The notes under the pieces: generated by a model
Database searches by the model: none
What the model saw: only the letters and a program-made list of their open reading frames with translations
What the model was told of the DNA's origin: nothing
Shown here: positions 12,201 to 24,343 of the stretch, one piece after another
Layout: every line of letters begins with the position of its first letter
How positions within the stretch are numbered: position 1 is the stretch's first letter
Made by a program: the position numbers and the translations under genes
NCBI GenBank assembly: GCA_015680685.1
Contig: MNCI01021382.1
Span: 388,935-452,934, forward strand
Direction: 5' to 3'
Source of the DNA: Gnetum montanum
Taxonomy: Eukaryota; Streptophyta; Gnetopsida; Gnetales; Gnetaceae
Length of the DNA stretch: 64,000 bases

Positions 12201-15200
12201 CCATGACAGGATTAAAGTCTATAGTGTCGTTTGGTACCAACAATAATAAATAAAAACCGGATCCTTGGAAACGGAATGACATTTTTTTTTAAATCAGTGG
12301 TTTCCAAAAGGAAAGATTGTTAGCCCAGGGCTCATATCACCCTCATCCTTATCCTGTTTCTACCTGCACCGAAGAAACAAACAACAATTCTTATATTTCC
12401 GTGCTTCTTTTTATGCTTCTTGTTGCTAAGATTATGGTCCATAGGTGTGCATTCAAGTAAAGTTGGTACCTATAACTACAACAATGCAAAGGAGAGCATG
12501 AAGAGAAATGCTTCCAAAAAGAAACACCAATGCTTTAATGTCATTGCCACACTTTTGGCTTGAATTACCATAATAGGTGACCGTGTAAATAGTTATTGAT
12601 TAAGGACATTTCATTAACAACCACACGACAGGCAATATCACTATGTTTAGTATAGTCACAAAACAAATGATCTCAATTTTTGCATTAGCATTTGATAGCA
12701 CTTTCTGGGTATCATTCATCAATATCACTGCAGAGGATATCAGCAACAGCATCTCTAATTTTATGGAAGGAGTTATTTATTTATTTAGTTTGTGGTGCTC
12801 CAGTGCTTTTGTCATGATTGATGTGTCATTTTGCCTTTGTCAACACGAGATTGTCTGAAAGGCACAAATTTTTAAGAGATCGCAGCAACAATGTGCACAA
12901 CTGTAGAAGAGCTGTGGCCATACTCGTCACCCTTTGCCTAGCTCCAAATAATTCCTAAGCTCTTTGTACGAGCTATATCACAGTTTACCACCAATTTTTA
13001 TATCATGTGACTAGGGCATCAAGTAGCTAGATGTGTTGCCCCGCATCAACACAATTGTAATTTTTCAAGTGCACTTCCTTCACTTCTAACAGTGCATGTT
13101 TTGTGGTAGTTAGGGGAAGTCATAAGGCAGAATTACTTGATATCCATGCCCATTCCTAATATATGTATTTCACCAAAGCAATCTACAGGGCCTCATCTTC
13201 AGTCTCAATGGTCTATTGTATACTTTTCGCTTCCTTTTCCCGCCCAACCAAAGAAACTTGCTTTAAAACATATTAATTACATAAAGTACTTTGTGTTAGG
13301 GTGGTGTAACGGTGATGCACATTATTGGGCAATGGGTATGAATTTGGTGAGGATGCTAGTATAATTCGCTTTTTGCTTGAAAAGAATGTGGGTAATCCAT
13401 GTGTTTTAGCTTGATGCCATTAGTGGACAGGAATGCCTAGGGATACATTATCTTCTTATTTCTCCTCCATATTGAGCAAGTGTAATATAGCTTTTTTGGC
13501 TCTTGGCTTTGTAAGAAAAAAGTTGGTCTTGCACTTCTAGCAAACTATTCTGACTCCCGGTTCACTTGCCATTTTCCTTAGTCTCTCCTTGATAATCAGA
13601 GCCTCACCATACACACCTTCATCACCTTCATGGTGTGGTCTGTGAAATGATATGCACAACACTTCCAGCAACTCCCCCAACACCTTTCTGCTTGACGTAA
13701 CGTTACATTACATTACATTCATTATTATATTGAGTAGGTAGAGGCATAGGCAGTTCCCCTATATTAGGCCCATCGGGTTGGCAAGACCTTGCTTTTACAT
13801 CCTTGACCTTGATTTACCATTATCCTGCTGCAATAGTATCAGTCGTGCATCTGAAAAAGTTTTCAAGATGATTGTTTTGATTGGTAAAAACTCACCATAC
13901 ACATAAGCCTGAAGGCAGACTTACTAGTTTCAAATGTTGATATATTTGACACATTGTTATTGACTCCAGATTAAATTATTATGTGAAAAAGATTACTGGT
14001 GAATGCTTATGACATGGAAGTTGGCTGGTATAATGGTTATATCATTAGTGCTTGAAAGTATCAGTTAATCCTCTTAGAATTTTGAGGTAGCTTTAGTTTG
14101 CTTGAATCTGTATAATGTTGTCTTTGACATTTATATTTTTTCAGTTGTTTTTTTGTCAAAAGGAAAATGGAGATGATGCCAAGTATCAGGAGATACTGCA
14201 ATTAATTGTCATTTGCATGCTCCCTATTCTAATGCATATAATATTTATGTGAAGGTATCGTTCCGAATTTCAATGGAAGAGTCGTGAAGAACACTGCATT
14301 AGATCATCGTGAATATGAGAAGGGACTGTATGTTGTTGGATGGTTGAAACGAGGCCCTACTGGAATAATTGGAACCAACCTCTTCTGTGCAGAAGAAACG
14401 GTACCTTGTGCTTTTTCATGGGGAAATGATATAATTGTAATATTGAAATGTTTTTCTGTTGAAACATTCACAAGATTGAAAACATTTGGATACAATTTTT
14501 TAAAATATCAGAGCATTGAAATTAATATATCCAGGAGTTTTGAACAGAAGACAGATGACTCGCTTAGTGAGAAAACCATGTTAAGGCAACAATTAATTCT
14601 ACAATACGGTTTGCCACTTGCTGACTTTTTATTAAAAAATTGATCCCATCATTTTGGTTAATCGTTAAAATCTCAAGACTAATATCAATGTACTTGAAAC
14701 CTTCTTTTGTTAATAAAAGTTCTTTCTACTTGTTAAATTCTTTGGCTTTTTGTGTTTGTAACTTTGTATGAATGGCTATAAAGCACATATTAGAGTTTAT
14801 TATCGGGACATGAAAAAGAGTGATTTGGTCATTACAATAAGGATTATTATGTTGAAACCATAGCTTGAGTTATTATCTTTGGCATATAATTGTAATCTTT
14901 GTTGAGTTTGCTTTCTTTTTGTTCTTTGCAGCTTTTGTTTTTCTATTACCATGTTAATTGTTGGTTTGTACTTGGACCACTTATTTGCAAGATTGATGAC
15001 AAGCATTTTCGAAACAACGACAAAATTACAACACAATAATTGATGGCTAACATTGAAATAGGAGATGCAATTAGAGAGACGAGAAAGCAAGCAAAATTAT
15101 AGGAAAGCTGTAATGGTTCAACAATAAATCATCAAAATAAAGATTATAAGTCACTTCAATGCATCTTTAACTTCCTACCAATCACCCATGCAGTAGAGTC

Positions 15201-17695
15201 CAAATCACTCTTCTCCCATACCTGAACATCAAACTCCAAGATGAGCAGCTATAGACATACATTAAAAAGACCCTTCCTTTCTAATTTTGGCACTTGCTTT
15301 TCTTTTCCATAAGTAAAACACATATTAAATAATCTTCTAGTTAACAATCACACACACATAATCTTTGCACATAAAAACTATCATTATGGACCAGCTTTCA
15401 TCAAGCCAATAAACACATATGACATCATCAAAGTAGCCAGCAGATATTACATCTCATAAATGCCTAGGCATGTGGTTTTTTCACAAGTCAAGGAACTGGT
15501 GACACACATAAGCGAAAACACTATGGTAACACAACCAAAAAACAATGTGTTTTCAACTCCCTTTTACTGCTAGTTATAGCTGTTAAGACTATAGCCATAA
15601 CCTAGCTCAACAATATTGAAGCCTAACAGGACTTTCTTAAAAAATTTTAGCTTGTTCAAAGGAACAAGTTTTGTTGATAGATGTCCCAGTTGGACCCACA
15701 TCCAAACCCGTAACAGCTGAAGATGCAACATAAAACAGGCAAGTTTTGGATAATCTATTTAAAACCATACTAGACCAGTATTAAAGCTTTGGAATAAGAA
15801 ATAATTCAGATATAATATAGATTTATGCCAAAATGATTTATGGAAATTACTTGGCACATACTTTATAGTGAATTCAGCTTATAACTCAGGTTTGAACATA
15901 CCATTATCATTCAAAACCCCCCAAGAGCATAATCCAAATGCTATTATCATGAATAGTCTCAAGCTTGAATGCTATTTACCGTGTTCAAACAATGGTACAA
16001 GCTTGAATTCCTAGCATTAAAATTCACAGAATAGACAACATCCAATACATGCCTACACATGTATTCTCACTATAGCTCAAGAAATTATTGACACAGAGGA
16101 TTAACATTGATATTTGTAAGATGAAACATGGTATTTTACAACTCCAACTTATTGCTAATTGCAACCATATAGGGTATAGTCAGAACCTGGCACAATGGCA
16201 TTGAACCTAATAGACCTTTCCTAAATAATGCTGGGTTCTCCAGAGGATGCAGTTTTGCTGGAGACTGCATTTTCATACTTTATATTAGGTTAGTGCCTCT
16301 TCATGTGTCTATTTTGTTCCTTGTAAATTTATAGAGCCTCACCATCCAATAAAGTACTGCTATTGGCTGACAAGGAAGACACAATTGGTTAGTCTCTTCT
16401 CCGTCACCCATAGACAAATACCATCAAAACATAAATAATATCTTCAACTACAGAAAATTCTCTGACAAATTCTGCAGCAGGAATGACACAATAAGAACAA
16501 TGACAATCCTGAAAAAATCACTGCCGTGGATCAGCCACAGGTCTAGTTGAAAATTGGATGAAAGTTAGGTCTGACATCAGTTATTGTGGAATAATGTGGT
16601 AAAATTATGGGAAAGCTGCAATAGGCAGGCCTTCAATTAATAGTTGAAATGGGGAGTACAATTACATGTCATGGTCAATGCTTAAGGTTAGGGCTTTCTA
16701 ACAATAGCTATTGTAGCAGAGATCATATCCCTTTCCTTTCAAACATCAAGAATAAATCTTGCATCTCTAATTTTGATAAACATATATTAAATGTTTTTTT
16801 AGTTAATTTCCAAAATTTGATATGTTCCAGTGTGCCTTTGCAAAATCTCCAACAAACTTGACCTCGTTTTTAGGCTCACAAAATTCATGTAATGAGACAG
16901 TTCCCACTTTACGATTAAAAATAGTTAGCAAGCAGTCACTTTACCAAATACGGCGACACATTATATGGTATCCTTCAACTGTCAACTACAAGGATCTAAT
17001 CTTCCACTTTGGCTTGTGTGTCATCTGTTGATGGTACGTCCTATCTGTCTCTAGTAAATGAATCCTGCAACCCATGGGTTAAATTCTAACACGAATCACT
17101 GTTCAATTGTTTTTCCAATAGAAGTGTTATGATGTTCTGTACATTAGCACTAGAATCTGTTTTGCAGTTATTATCTAAAGTCATATTAGCTTCTATTAAA
17201 TATTGTTGGCACTGTATATACTCAATTTACAGGCTGATTATCAATGGTTCAGTCAGATATGTCTTGGGTACTCACCGTGTTTTTCTTTAGTTCTTTGCAT
17301 TTGGTGCTTTTCTCCACTTTGTACCTAGCGGTGCTTCAATGTCTGAATTCTGACCTTTTAACATTTCCTTGTATGTTATTGCAATTCATTATTACTAAGA
17401 TACATTAAATGATCCTTAAAAAATTGTGCATCTTGTAAGCATTAATGGTTATCTAATCATGTAGGTTGAAAGTATATCAGATGATATCAGTTCAGGATTT
17501 CTAGAAATTTCCCAGGCTTCATGTTTGGGTAGGACTGGCCTTCTTGAAGTGTTACGGAGCAACAATATTCAGTATGTCACATTCAGTGAATGGGAAAGAA
17601 TTAACACGAAGGAGAAAGAATTAGGACTTCCGAAAGGTAAGCCTAGAGAAAAGCTAACATCATGGCAGGACCTTCTGAAGGCTGCAAGTGAATAG
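3270..17695 (+). CDS. MFDR: Mitochondrial NADPH:adrenodoxin (ferredoxin) oxidoreductase
   Basis: This FAD enzyme is known to pass electrons from NADPH to mitochondrial ferredoxin for biotin synthesis and Fe-S assembly. Exons: 3270-3380, 3543-3647, 7081-7194, 7347-7400, 7548-7664, 8821-8930, 9049-9122, 9390-9451, 9784-9982, 10242-10305, a partial exon ending 10681, 14255-14400 and 17465-17695. All sequenced junctions are GT-AG and phases agree. The start at 3270 gives a short Arg/Ser-rich presequence. The FAD motif GSGPSG is at about residues 26-31, followed by TPFGLVRSGVAPDHPETK. The NADP motif GQGNVA spans exons 5-6 and is followed by GRRGPVQAA. GWLKRGPTGIIGTNLF is the C-terminal FAD segment. 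The length would be about 480 residues, close to plant homologues as I recall them. The stretch expected after KCG, which normally reads like a VLKSIGY segment, is missing in a scaffold gap at 10306-10657, so the gene appears broken only by assembly. Confidence 0.95.
3648..5595 (+). other. Left part of intron 2, no gene seen
   Basis: AT-rich intronic sequence without recognisable exons. The intron runs to 7080 and owes about 1.3 kb to the composite retroposon insertion starting at 5616. Confidence 0.7.
5596..5615. repeat. 20-bp direct repeat, left copy (target-site duplication)
   Basis: The sequence tagtgtctttcattacattt is repeated exactly at 6927-6946, bracketing the composite insertion. 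A 20-bp duplication is far longer than the 5 bp of LTR elements and fits target-primed integration of LINE/SINE-type retroposons. Confidence 0.85.
5616..5662 (+). mobile_element. Truncated SINE head
   Basis: The stretch from ccattatctggaatgatggt through ttcttaggttgt matches the start of the SINE at 6749 with few differences. It stops just before the B box and starts directly after the left target-site duplication. Confidence 0.7.
5667..5945 (-). pseudogene. Ty3-gypsy gag fragment
   Basis: On the minus strand the frame shows the retrotransposon Gag signature GSKNVAEYEREFVNLM near 5880-5930, then a region with NFINGLHPSAQEKL near 5800-5860 after a frame break. It lies downstream of the RT fragment, whereas gag normally precedes pol, so the order is rearranged. 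The junction with RT is at about 5940-5945 and is out of frame. Confidence 0.7.
5940..6559 (-). pseudogene. Ty3-gypsy protease-reverse transcriptase fragment
   Basis: The minus-strand frame opens with the C-terminal half of a retropepsin-like domain (YNVVLGMDWLVKNKAKIDC at about residues 38-56), then the linker and N-terminal RT region with [21 protein letters not shown] at about residues 184-204. The protease lacks its catalytic Asp segment because the frame begins directly after the leader, and RT ends before its YxDD site. It is a non-functional internal deletion derivative. Extra residues after KKKDG are read-through into out-of-frame gag. Confidence 0.85.
6660..6745 (-). mobile_element. 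Gypsy primer-binding site and LTR edge
   Basis: On the minus strand the segment reads ...GGGTATTACA followed by TTTTGGTATCAGAGC. The latter is the standard primer-binding site complementary to initiator-Met tRNA. The TTACA before it is a typical LTR 3' edge. About 60 bp of U5 remains before the SINE begins. Confidence 0.75.
6749..6926 (+). mobile_element. tRNA-derived SINE-like unit
   Basis: Pol III promoter-like boxes are visible: an A box tggtaagatgc at 6770-6780 and a B box gggtttgagcc at 6804-6814. A (taa)n run follows near 6831-6850, then about 75 bp of unique tail up to the right 20-bp duplication. A relative occurs at 24180-24343. I assign class from the promoter boxes and the long target duplication; the SINE family is not known to me. 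Confidence 0.65.
6927..6946. repeat. 20-bp direct repeat, right copy
   Basis: Exact copy of 5596-5615, marking the right edge of the composite insertion in intron 2. Confidence 0.85.
7406..7535 (+). repeat. Two-copy 65-bp tandem duplication in intron 4
   Basis: A unit with a (CT)n tract, gtttgccattgtagaaacag and a T-rich stretch occurs twice with a 65-bp period and almost no divergence, just upstream of exon 5. Each copy holds a tgtag that could act as a decoy 3' splice site. The true acceptor is at 7547. Confidence 0.85.
7665..8820 (+). other. Intron 5 of the reductase gene, no gene seen
   Basis: AT-rich intron with GT at 7665 and AG ending at 8820. I recognise no transposon or exon in it. 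Confidence 0.75.
10306..10657. other. Scaffold gap region with inverted contig and missing exon sequence
   Basis: Ns stand at 10379 and 10657. The 71 bases before the first N (10308-10378) are an exact reverse complement of the 71 bases before the second N (10586-10656). Flipping 10380-10656 makes it overlap and extend the preceding contig, so this 277-bp contig appears to be placed backwards. The exon continuing the reductase after KCG should lie between the flipped contig and 10658, where only PFDAVR-coding sequence remains. Confidence 0.9.
10682..14254 (+). other. Intron 11 of the reductase gene
   Basis: A 3.57-kb intron with matched phase 1 on both sides (codon for Gly split). No intact gene is present. 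On the minus strand around 13200-13290 a broken frame with FLWLGGKGSEKY recalls the LINE reverse transcriptase C-terminal region, but decay makes this tentative. Near 13695-13725 there is a short ttacattacattacatt run. Confidence 0.6.
14401..17464 (+). other. Intron 12 of the reductase gene
   Basis: A 3.06-kb intron with clean GT-AG borders and phase 0. No exon or intact mobile element is seen. Segments near 15500-15690 and 16110-16270 share scattered motifs around agcc/acctaacaggac-like stretches and may be a decayed duplication. Confidence 0.6.
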
Positions 17696-20600
17696 CTGTA
17701 TAGAAATGCCTGGATTTTCAGTAGTGCTCTGGAGTATCAAGCTGTTGGTAAAGCTAATAAGATGTTCCACTATCAATGAAAATATTCTTCTTGATACGTT
17801 TTCATACACTTTTCGATAAATAATTCCCAGAATAAGTCTCTTGGAACATACAAGATGGTTTGGTTTTGCAATGATTGGGAATTCACATGGTGTTAGTTCA
17901 GTGTTGCTGTCAAATTAAGTTTCTGAATCAGCTAGCATGTGATGCATCTTGTAATGGAGAGCCATGAAATTTTTTTCTGGACAGTTTGTTACACACTGTA
18001 AGAGTGGGGAGACTTGTTTTGCGTGCTGCCCCACATAAATTTTTATTTTAAAGTATACATTATATTTGCTTGAGCTGTACTTTGATTCAAGTGAAATTCC
18101 AGGATGTAAAAGCATAATTCCTGAAGATTGCACAACTATTTCAAGTATTTCTTTGTTTTTCAGGTTATATCCATAAAGCAGATCTAGGTTTAAGTTTAAC
18201 CCAATGTTCGCAATCCCTTTGGCCGAGATATTTTACTTGTGAAGAATTCCTTATGTTTTCTTGAAGCAAGTTCACTTAGAAATGCCTTTAACAGCTGTGT
18301 TTTTACTTTATGTAAGTTCGCCACTGATGATGAAGCCAGAGAAGTTTTGAAACTGGTATAGTTTAATATTTTGAGGAGCAGAAATTCTCAACTGTTCTTT
18401 TTTTTTTCAGTTTCTTTTTTGCCCTTTGTTTGGGTTTTTGCTGAACTTTGGTATAGTAAAGTTTCTGAAGGAATAACTTGTGGTCATATGTGTGAATGAA
18501 TTGTCACTGCCACATGCTTTAAACTTTTATCTCAAATCATTCAAAAATAATGTAAAGTTGGATGTGAAGATGATGAGATGATCTTCGAAGGTCTTCAAGC
18601 AGAGTTTGATTATTTCTGCGTGTTTTTATCTTCTCCTTTTTTGTGTTTTGCATATGTGCCGTAAGAATTGACCACTGAAGCTCTTGGTTGTGACCAATTT
18701 TAAATAAGCCTTTACAAATTGGTATCATTCTTGTTTAAGTTGGTAGTTTTATGTTTTGTTTTTTGCCCTCTGTTTGAACATTTCCTTATTCCTTTCCAAA
18801 AGTGAATCATTATCATCATCTTGCCTTTTACCCCAATTATATCAGGTCCATTGTAGAAGTTCTGTTTCACCATTTCATCTTTATGAAGAATCATTAATAT
18901 TGATTCTGAAACTTTGAATAACCTTTTTTATTTTTGTATTGTTCTAACTCTTTGTTGCTTTCATCCTACTTTAATTAATCAACCTCTGCAAATAAGCACA
19001 ACCTTAGTTTTTCTTGCACAATTAAACAATTTGAAATGACTTTCTTCGTCTTTTCATGTATGGGTGCGACCTCTATGGGTGCGACCTCTATACTTCCTTC
19101 AGTACAAAAATTATTAAGTATATATTTTTTAAGTGACATTTAACAGTCACTTTGATATTCTCATGTTTCACACATGCACATACGTGTAGTTTGATAATAA
19201 TTTTGTAAAATTTTCTTTTTAATTTAACAGGAATTCTTTTATCATAAAGATTTGATTAAATTCTTGCCATTTCATTTATCCTGTTTGAATTCTCATGATC
19301 TGTTTGTACAAATGACTGTGTTTTAGGTACTCTTGTGTATCCTATAGGCTCCACCAATTTAAAATGGGCTATAATCGGTAAACCTGCCTGCAAATCCATT
19401 TGCAATTGCTTTAGAAATGTTGCTAGAATGGCTGCCTTTTTTCAGTGTCTTTGGTAAGTGAACCCTGTTTGGCTTGTTATTGTTTGGGTGCTTCATTTTG
19501 AAGAATTTTTAAACAGTGCCAACTTTGATTATGCATTAAGCAAATGCAATGGATTGGAGAGGAAATGGCTCCAGCGCTGGTGTTTTAATAGGTGATTTAC
19601 GTCTTTATTAGAATTTGTGCAGCAGACTCTGCAATAAAATGATCATGGGGTCTCTGTATATTGGGGAGCTCATGAGGCGAGACCACGTTAAATTCCGGTT
19701 GGGCTGCAGCGGACCCCTTGGGCTTCAAAATTAACATATAAACGTAAACGTTGACAATGGAAGGGCCAACCCTTTGCCCTCACTAGAGCAAAGCATGCCT
19801 TGTATTTAGATCCGACAGGAAGGAAACTGTAGTTTAGAGCTTAAAAAAATTGAGAGGACAACAGATTAAGGAAGAAAGAGCCTTAAAAAAGGCCCGATGG
19901 TTATGGAGAATCAATCAAGTTAATATTTTAGCTGCCTAGGAAAAAACAAAACAAAAAATCATTCCTCTTCTTGCGTAGAGGCCGTTTGCTTAAGATATTA
20001 GGTTGTTTTAAGTGAACTTGCCCAAATTTGTTGTATTTATTCCTAGCAGTGCTTCTAGAAAAGCCCAATAAATTTCTTCTTGTACCCTAAATACATAACT
20101 TTTTGAACTTCGAGTCCCATGCCATGATTGTAACTCAGATGTGGCTTTCAAAATCCGTTTTGATCCATTGCGTATTCCAAATCTTAAAATATTTACAGTT
20201 AAGGAAAGAGGAAACGTTAAATCTGTTTAAAAGAGAAATGGTTACTCTTTTTATTTATTCTGTCCTTACAATGAACTTACCACACCACCCCTTATCACAC
20301 GCATGTTATTGAAAAGAAAATGGAATTGAAAGATTCTGATCAACCCAAGTTATAGACGTAGTGAGTTCAGATTTTCTCCTGAACTTTAAAGAAACCTCTT
20401 AATTTGCAAAGAAGGGCAATTCGCTGCGATTAGAGATTGGCTTTAAGAAACTTGAGACAATTTCCTTATTTATATGGATTAATATAAGTTTTTTCTGAAT
20501 AATGATACAATTTGCCACACTTAATTGTATTAAATAGTATTTGACTAAACAACGAGTATATGAAACTTAAATTATGTGAATTTAAATTTTATTCAATAAC

Positions 20601-21360
20601 TTGAACATGTTGGTAGGCAAGTGGATCGCCTAGCTGACTTTGCAGAGCCTTTTGAATAAGGTCCGGCATAATCTTCCTTTCTAGCATGAACTGCATCTCT
20701 TTTCAAACAAAGATCATTAGCGATAAACAATTATAAAGGGAGAAATCGTGCTTCAGATACCTAACTTACAACTATATTCTATAGAGAACTCCATATCTTG
20801 TTCTCGCAGTAGCTTTTAGAGGTGCTTAGGCTTAGTTCTTTAGTAGCCTTATTTCTTCCACATTCTTCGAGCGAATGTGATTAGCAGAAGACAAGCCATA
20901 ATTTAGAGCTCTATCCCATATATGTGATAAGCAGAAGTAACCATTAAATTCTTTAGGCTCTTAATGCAAAAATATGCAGGTCAGAGGTCTGGAACATAAA
21001 AGTTAAAAAATTAAAAAGATTCTTGACTCAACCACCATACTTTTATCGATTGACGTCTGATCCAAGAAATCTAGGGCACGTTTGGTGACAACTACCCGAA
21101 AATTTGAATTCAAAACCTTTTTCCACTCCACGACAAGAAGAAACGTGGATTAACGAATTAATGCAACAGAAATGGTGATAGACGTGCTGAAGCAGATCCA
21201 GAGCAAGAGCGAATATACCTGGCGTTTCCTGCAAGATTAGCAATTAAATTTCAGATGTATACAGCAATAGTGCAATACCAATTCAAATTCATAGTTGTAC
21301 ACATGTAACTGTTTTTAAGATGAAGTGCAGCAGACCCAGAACAGAAGTGAATCAGAAGAA
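17696..21360. other. Intergenic region between reductase and DUF599 genes
   Basis: Contains the 3' flank of the reductase gene (an aataatt/gataaata region near 17815-17830 could serve polyadenylation) and presumably the promoter of the next gene. Apart from a two-copy 15-bp tandem (atgggtgcgacctct, 19060-19089) I see no gene, RNA or clear transposon. Confidence 0.55.
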
Positions 21361-24037
21361 ATGGGCAGTTGGTGGGATGTGTTCTGGAATGATGGAGATC
21401 TTAATCTGGACATGATTTTGGTGCCCACAGGTGTTTTGTTTCTCCTGGTGTATCATGTGTTTCTTGTGGTTAAGATCAGGACCAATCCCAACAGCACTGT
21501 AATCGGATTCGAGAATGGAAATAAAAGAGTCTGGGTTCGCAAAATGATGCAGGTATGATTCAAACTTCTTTTATCGAAGTTTTTGAAGTAAAGCTTAAAT
21601 TTTGTTAGCATACTGTTTGAGAGGGTGTCTCAGAACTGCAGTGAAATACAGAACCAACAACTGCTGAAGCGTAATGTAAACCTTCGTTTTTCATAGCAAA
21701 TTGTCTTAAAAGTTTGTTGTACAATGGTGGGAAACAGCTTGAAAAGATTTTTTGAAGGTTACCAATCAATCCTAGCTAGCAAATTGAGGAAACGAATGAG
21801 TTTTTCCCAGAAAAACATCATTGAAATTTTTCTCTCAGGGCAGGTTGCAGTAGATAACTGTTCTTGTACTTGTCATGGTTGAGATATTAAATTCGATTGT
21901 CCTAAGAGCCCTTGGTTTTACTTGGAATTTCATATTTGCAGCGAGAGAAAAGTAAAGGTATTTACAGGGCAGCAGGGAAACTAAGCAAACAGTGTGCGAT
22001 TAGTTATTGTTGTTTCAAAAGGAGTATGTTACGTAGCAAAAACTACTTCTTCACGACAAATGGAAAACTCAAGGATCTACCTAGTACCTAATCTGCTTAA
22101 CTCGGACTTCTCATTTCCGGATTTGTAATTTTGTCTTGAAATTACACTAAAGTGGACCTCAACAAACAATAAACCCTTCATTTTGTAAATATTCGCTTGC
22201 TACTTGTCCTGCACATCTGGTGACTTTCCAATGAATTTGGGAACCATAACAGCTTCCAAAGGGCTACAGGATTTGAAGATTAAAATCATTGTTCTTTGAA
22301 CCCATGTCATTCTGCATAAAATCATTGAAGCACCGACCAACATCAACGCAAATTGCCTTCCAAAACCACATAGCAGTGCGAAATTGTGAAAAGTAATTTA
22401 CAGAGAAAAACACCAATGGTGTATGAAAGGCCCAAAATAACACATTGCAGAGGGTGGAAAAACTGTTGAGCAGGTTACCTGCCCAGAGAAAATTGGGCAC
22501 TTTACATGCGGGTAGTATGTTCCAGTTTCAACATTATCCAAGCATAAGGGTGGGTCTAGGTAAAGAAAGTCCGTTTTTATGTATATTCCTTTCCTCTGGA
22601 AACAGTGGAATCTGTTGGCTTTGTTTTGTCAGCAATATTATAAATTCAGGGCTAGCAGATTTCAGAAATAAACTTCACTTTCACTTTGTCCACCTGAAAG
22701 TTTAAAATTTTTTCTTCATAGAGTTTAGTTGTTTTGTTGTGCATTGGATCTTGCTGCAATTTAATGGTTTCCCCAGCGCAAGCCACATTATAGTAATGTT
22801 CAAGTTGCTTGACAGCGCAAGCCACATTATAGTAATGTTCAAGTTGCTTGATATTTGTAATTTTCTTGATGCTGTTTTTAAATCTCATAGCAGGTACATT
22901 TTTACTTGTTTGAATAGATCTAGAGGGTCAACCAATGTAATAAAATTTTTGTTTAGTAAAAATTCATCACCACCTGTAACTTGGAGTTCTCAAATGAAAA
23001 GTATTACCAAATTTACTAATAAGCTAACAAAGTATTACCAAATTTACTAATAAGCTACTATAAGCTAACATCTCATTATGCTTATTGACATTTCAGGGTC
23101 TTCCTACTATAAGCTAACAGCTCCTTGTTCTTACTGACATTTTTTTAAGATTTCAAATCAACAGTATTACCAAATTTACCATTATGACATTTAAGAGTCT
23201 TACCATTAGACTAACAGTTCATTGTTCTTATTAATATTTTTTAAGATTTTAAAGTTTTGAAATTCTGTTACACTGCTTTGATCATTCAGTAGAATGCAAG
23301 AGTCCAATAAAGAGTTTGGCATTTTTCTAAGCATCTCACGGCTGCCTTCTAGAATAAAATGGGTAACATGGGTTCAGGATACGCACAACAATGTCGGAAC
23401 AGCACTATCACTGCTTTCAAGCAACACATCAGCAGCACTATCCATGATAAGTCTATCGGTGACACTAAGTTCCCTCATTGGCACAGTGGTGGGTAATGGC
23501 AAGGGAAGCTCAAGCCAGGTAGAGCAGACCTTGCTAAAAAGAATTCTTTATGGCAGCAGCAGCCAGCTGGCCTACTCCATCAAGTATGCAAGTCTCATGA
23601 TATGCTTCCTAGTGGCATTTGGGGCCCACGTGCAATCCCTGAGGTATCTGGTGCATGCCACGTATCTCATCAGCACGCCTGACACGTCAGTACCAGTGGA
23701 TTACGTGGCAGACATAGTGGTGAAGGGGTCCAATTACTGGAATGTTGGGTTGAGGGCTCTGTATGTGTCATTTCCTTTGCTCCTCTGGATATTTGGGCCT
23801 GTGCCCATGTTTGTGTGTTGTCTTGGGTTGATCTCTCTCATGTGTTTCATGGATACAATTCCAAACCCTATTCCTCTTTTTGATACTGTGCATGATGTCA
23901 TCCAGAAGCAGCCCAGGATTGGATGGGTTTCACCCCCACCAGGCCCCTCAAATGTATTTGATGATAGCAAACCTACTTCCCCACTGCAGCAGGGGCGACT
24001 TGGTGCTATACTCTTTGCCCCCCAAGTTGTCAGTTAG
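21361..24037 (+). CDS. DUF599 family multi-pass membrane protein
   Basis: Two exons, 21361-21552 and 23378-24037, joined at a phase-0 GT-AG intron, give about 283 residues. Family hallmarks include the first membrane segment DMILVPTGVLFLLVYHVFLV (about residues 17-36), the TNPNSTVIGFENGNKRVWVR stretch after it, and the C-terminal LRALYVSFPLLLWIFGPVP (about 190-207). Further hydrophobic segments lie near residues 80-102, 133-152 and 205-222. The acceptor at 23377 was chosen because it places DTHNN right after MMQ, matching the family's short acidic loop. The open frame upstream of 23378 looks intronic. The plant DUF599 function is not established to my knowledge. Proline-rich C-terminal residues after about 240 look non-membrane. 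The gene appears intact. Confidence 0.88.
22775..22851 (+). repeat. Two-copy 39-bp tandem repeat in the DUF599 intron
   Basis: Unit agcgcaagccacattatagt... is followed immediately by an almost exact second copy with period 39 bp. It creates a repeated open frame that is not coding evidence. Confidence 0.9.
22999..23060 (+). repeat. 31-bp tandem repeat cluster in the DUF599 intron
   Basis: The unit agtattaccaaatttactaa with its extension taagctaaca occurs twice at 31-bp spacing. Partial copies (taagctaaca, attaccaaattta) continue to about 23220, suggesting repeated slippage. Confidence 0.8.
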
Positions 24038-24179
24038 AATACAGATTCTGAGATTGGAGTATCAATCAAGGAAGCAGTTTTTTTCTTGGATATATGTGTC
24101 TTGTTATTTTCCACGTGAGAAATCATTTATAGTTAAGGTAATTTTGAACTAATTAGGGTAATTTAAAACTAATTAGGAC

Positions 24180-24343
24180 CTATCATTTAGAGTAATGGTA
24201 AGGTTTCCGTTTCTCAAGTTTTAGAAGAAATGGGTTTGAACCTATTCATAGCCATTTCAAAAAAGGTTAACCTAAATGGTTAAGCTTTTGTTCATCCAAC
24301 AACCCTGTCGACTCTGCTTCACAGTGAAAGAAATAAAAAGGTA
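24180..24343 (+). mobile_element. tRNA-like SINE relative
   Basis: A-box-like tggtaaggtttc (from 24196) and B-box-like gggtttgaacct (24232-24243) have the spacing seen in the intron SINE at 6749. An A-rich tail gaaataaaaagg follows. The body after the B box differs, so it is a related but distinct unit. No clear target-site duplication was found. Confidence 0.5.

Noticed and set aside
22739-23050. 103-codon open frame in the DUF599 intron
   Set aside because: Its length comes from the 39-bp tandem repeat staying open. It contains no family motif.
23294-23377. Reading DUF599 exon 2 from the ATG at 23294
   Set aside because: The first 28 codons do not fit the family and an AG acceptor at 23376-23377 joins exon 1 in phase with the expected loop.
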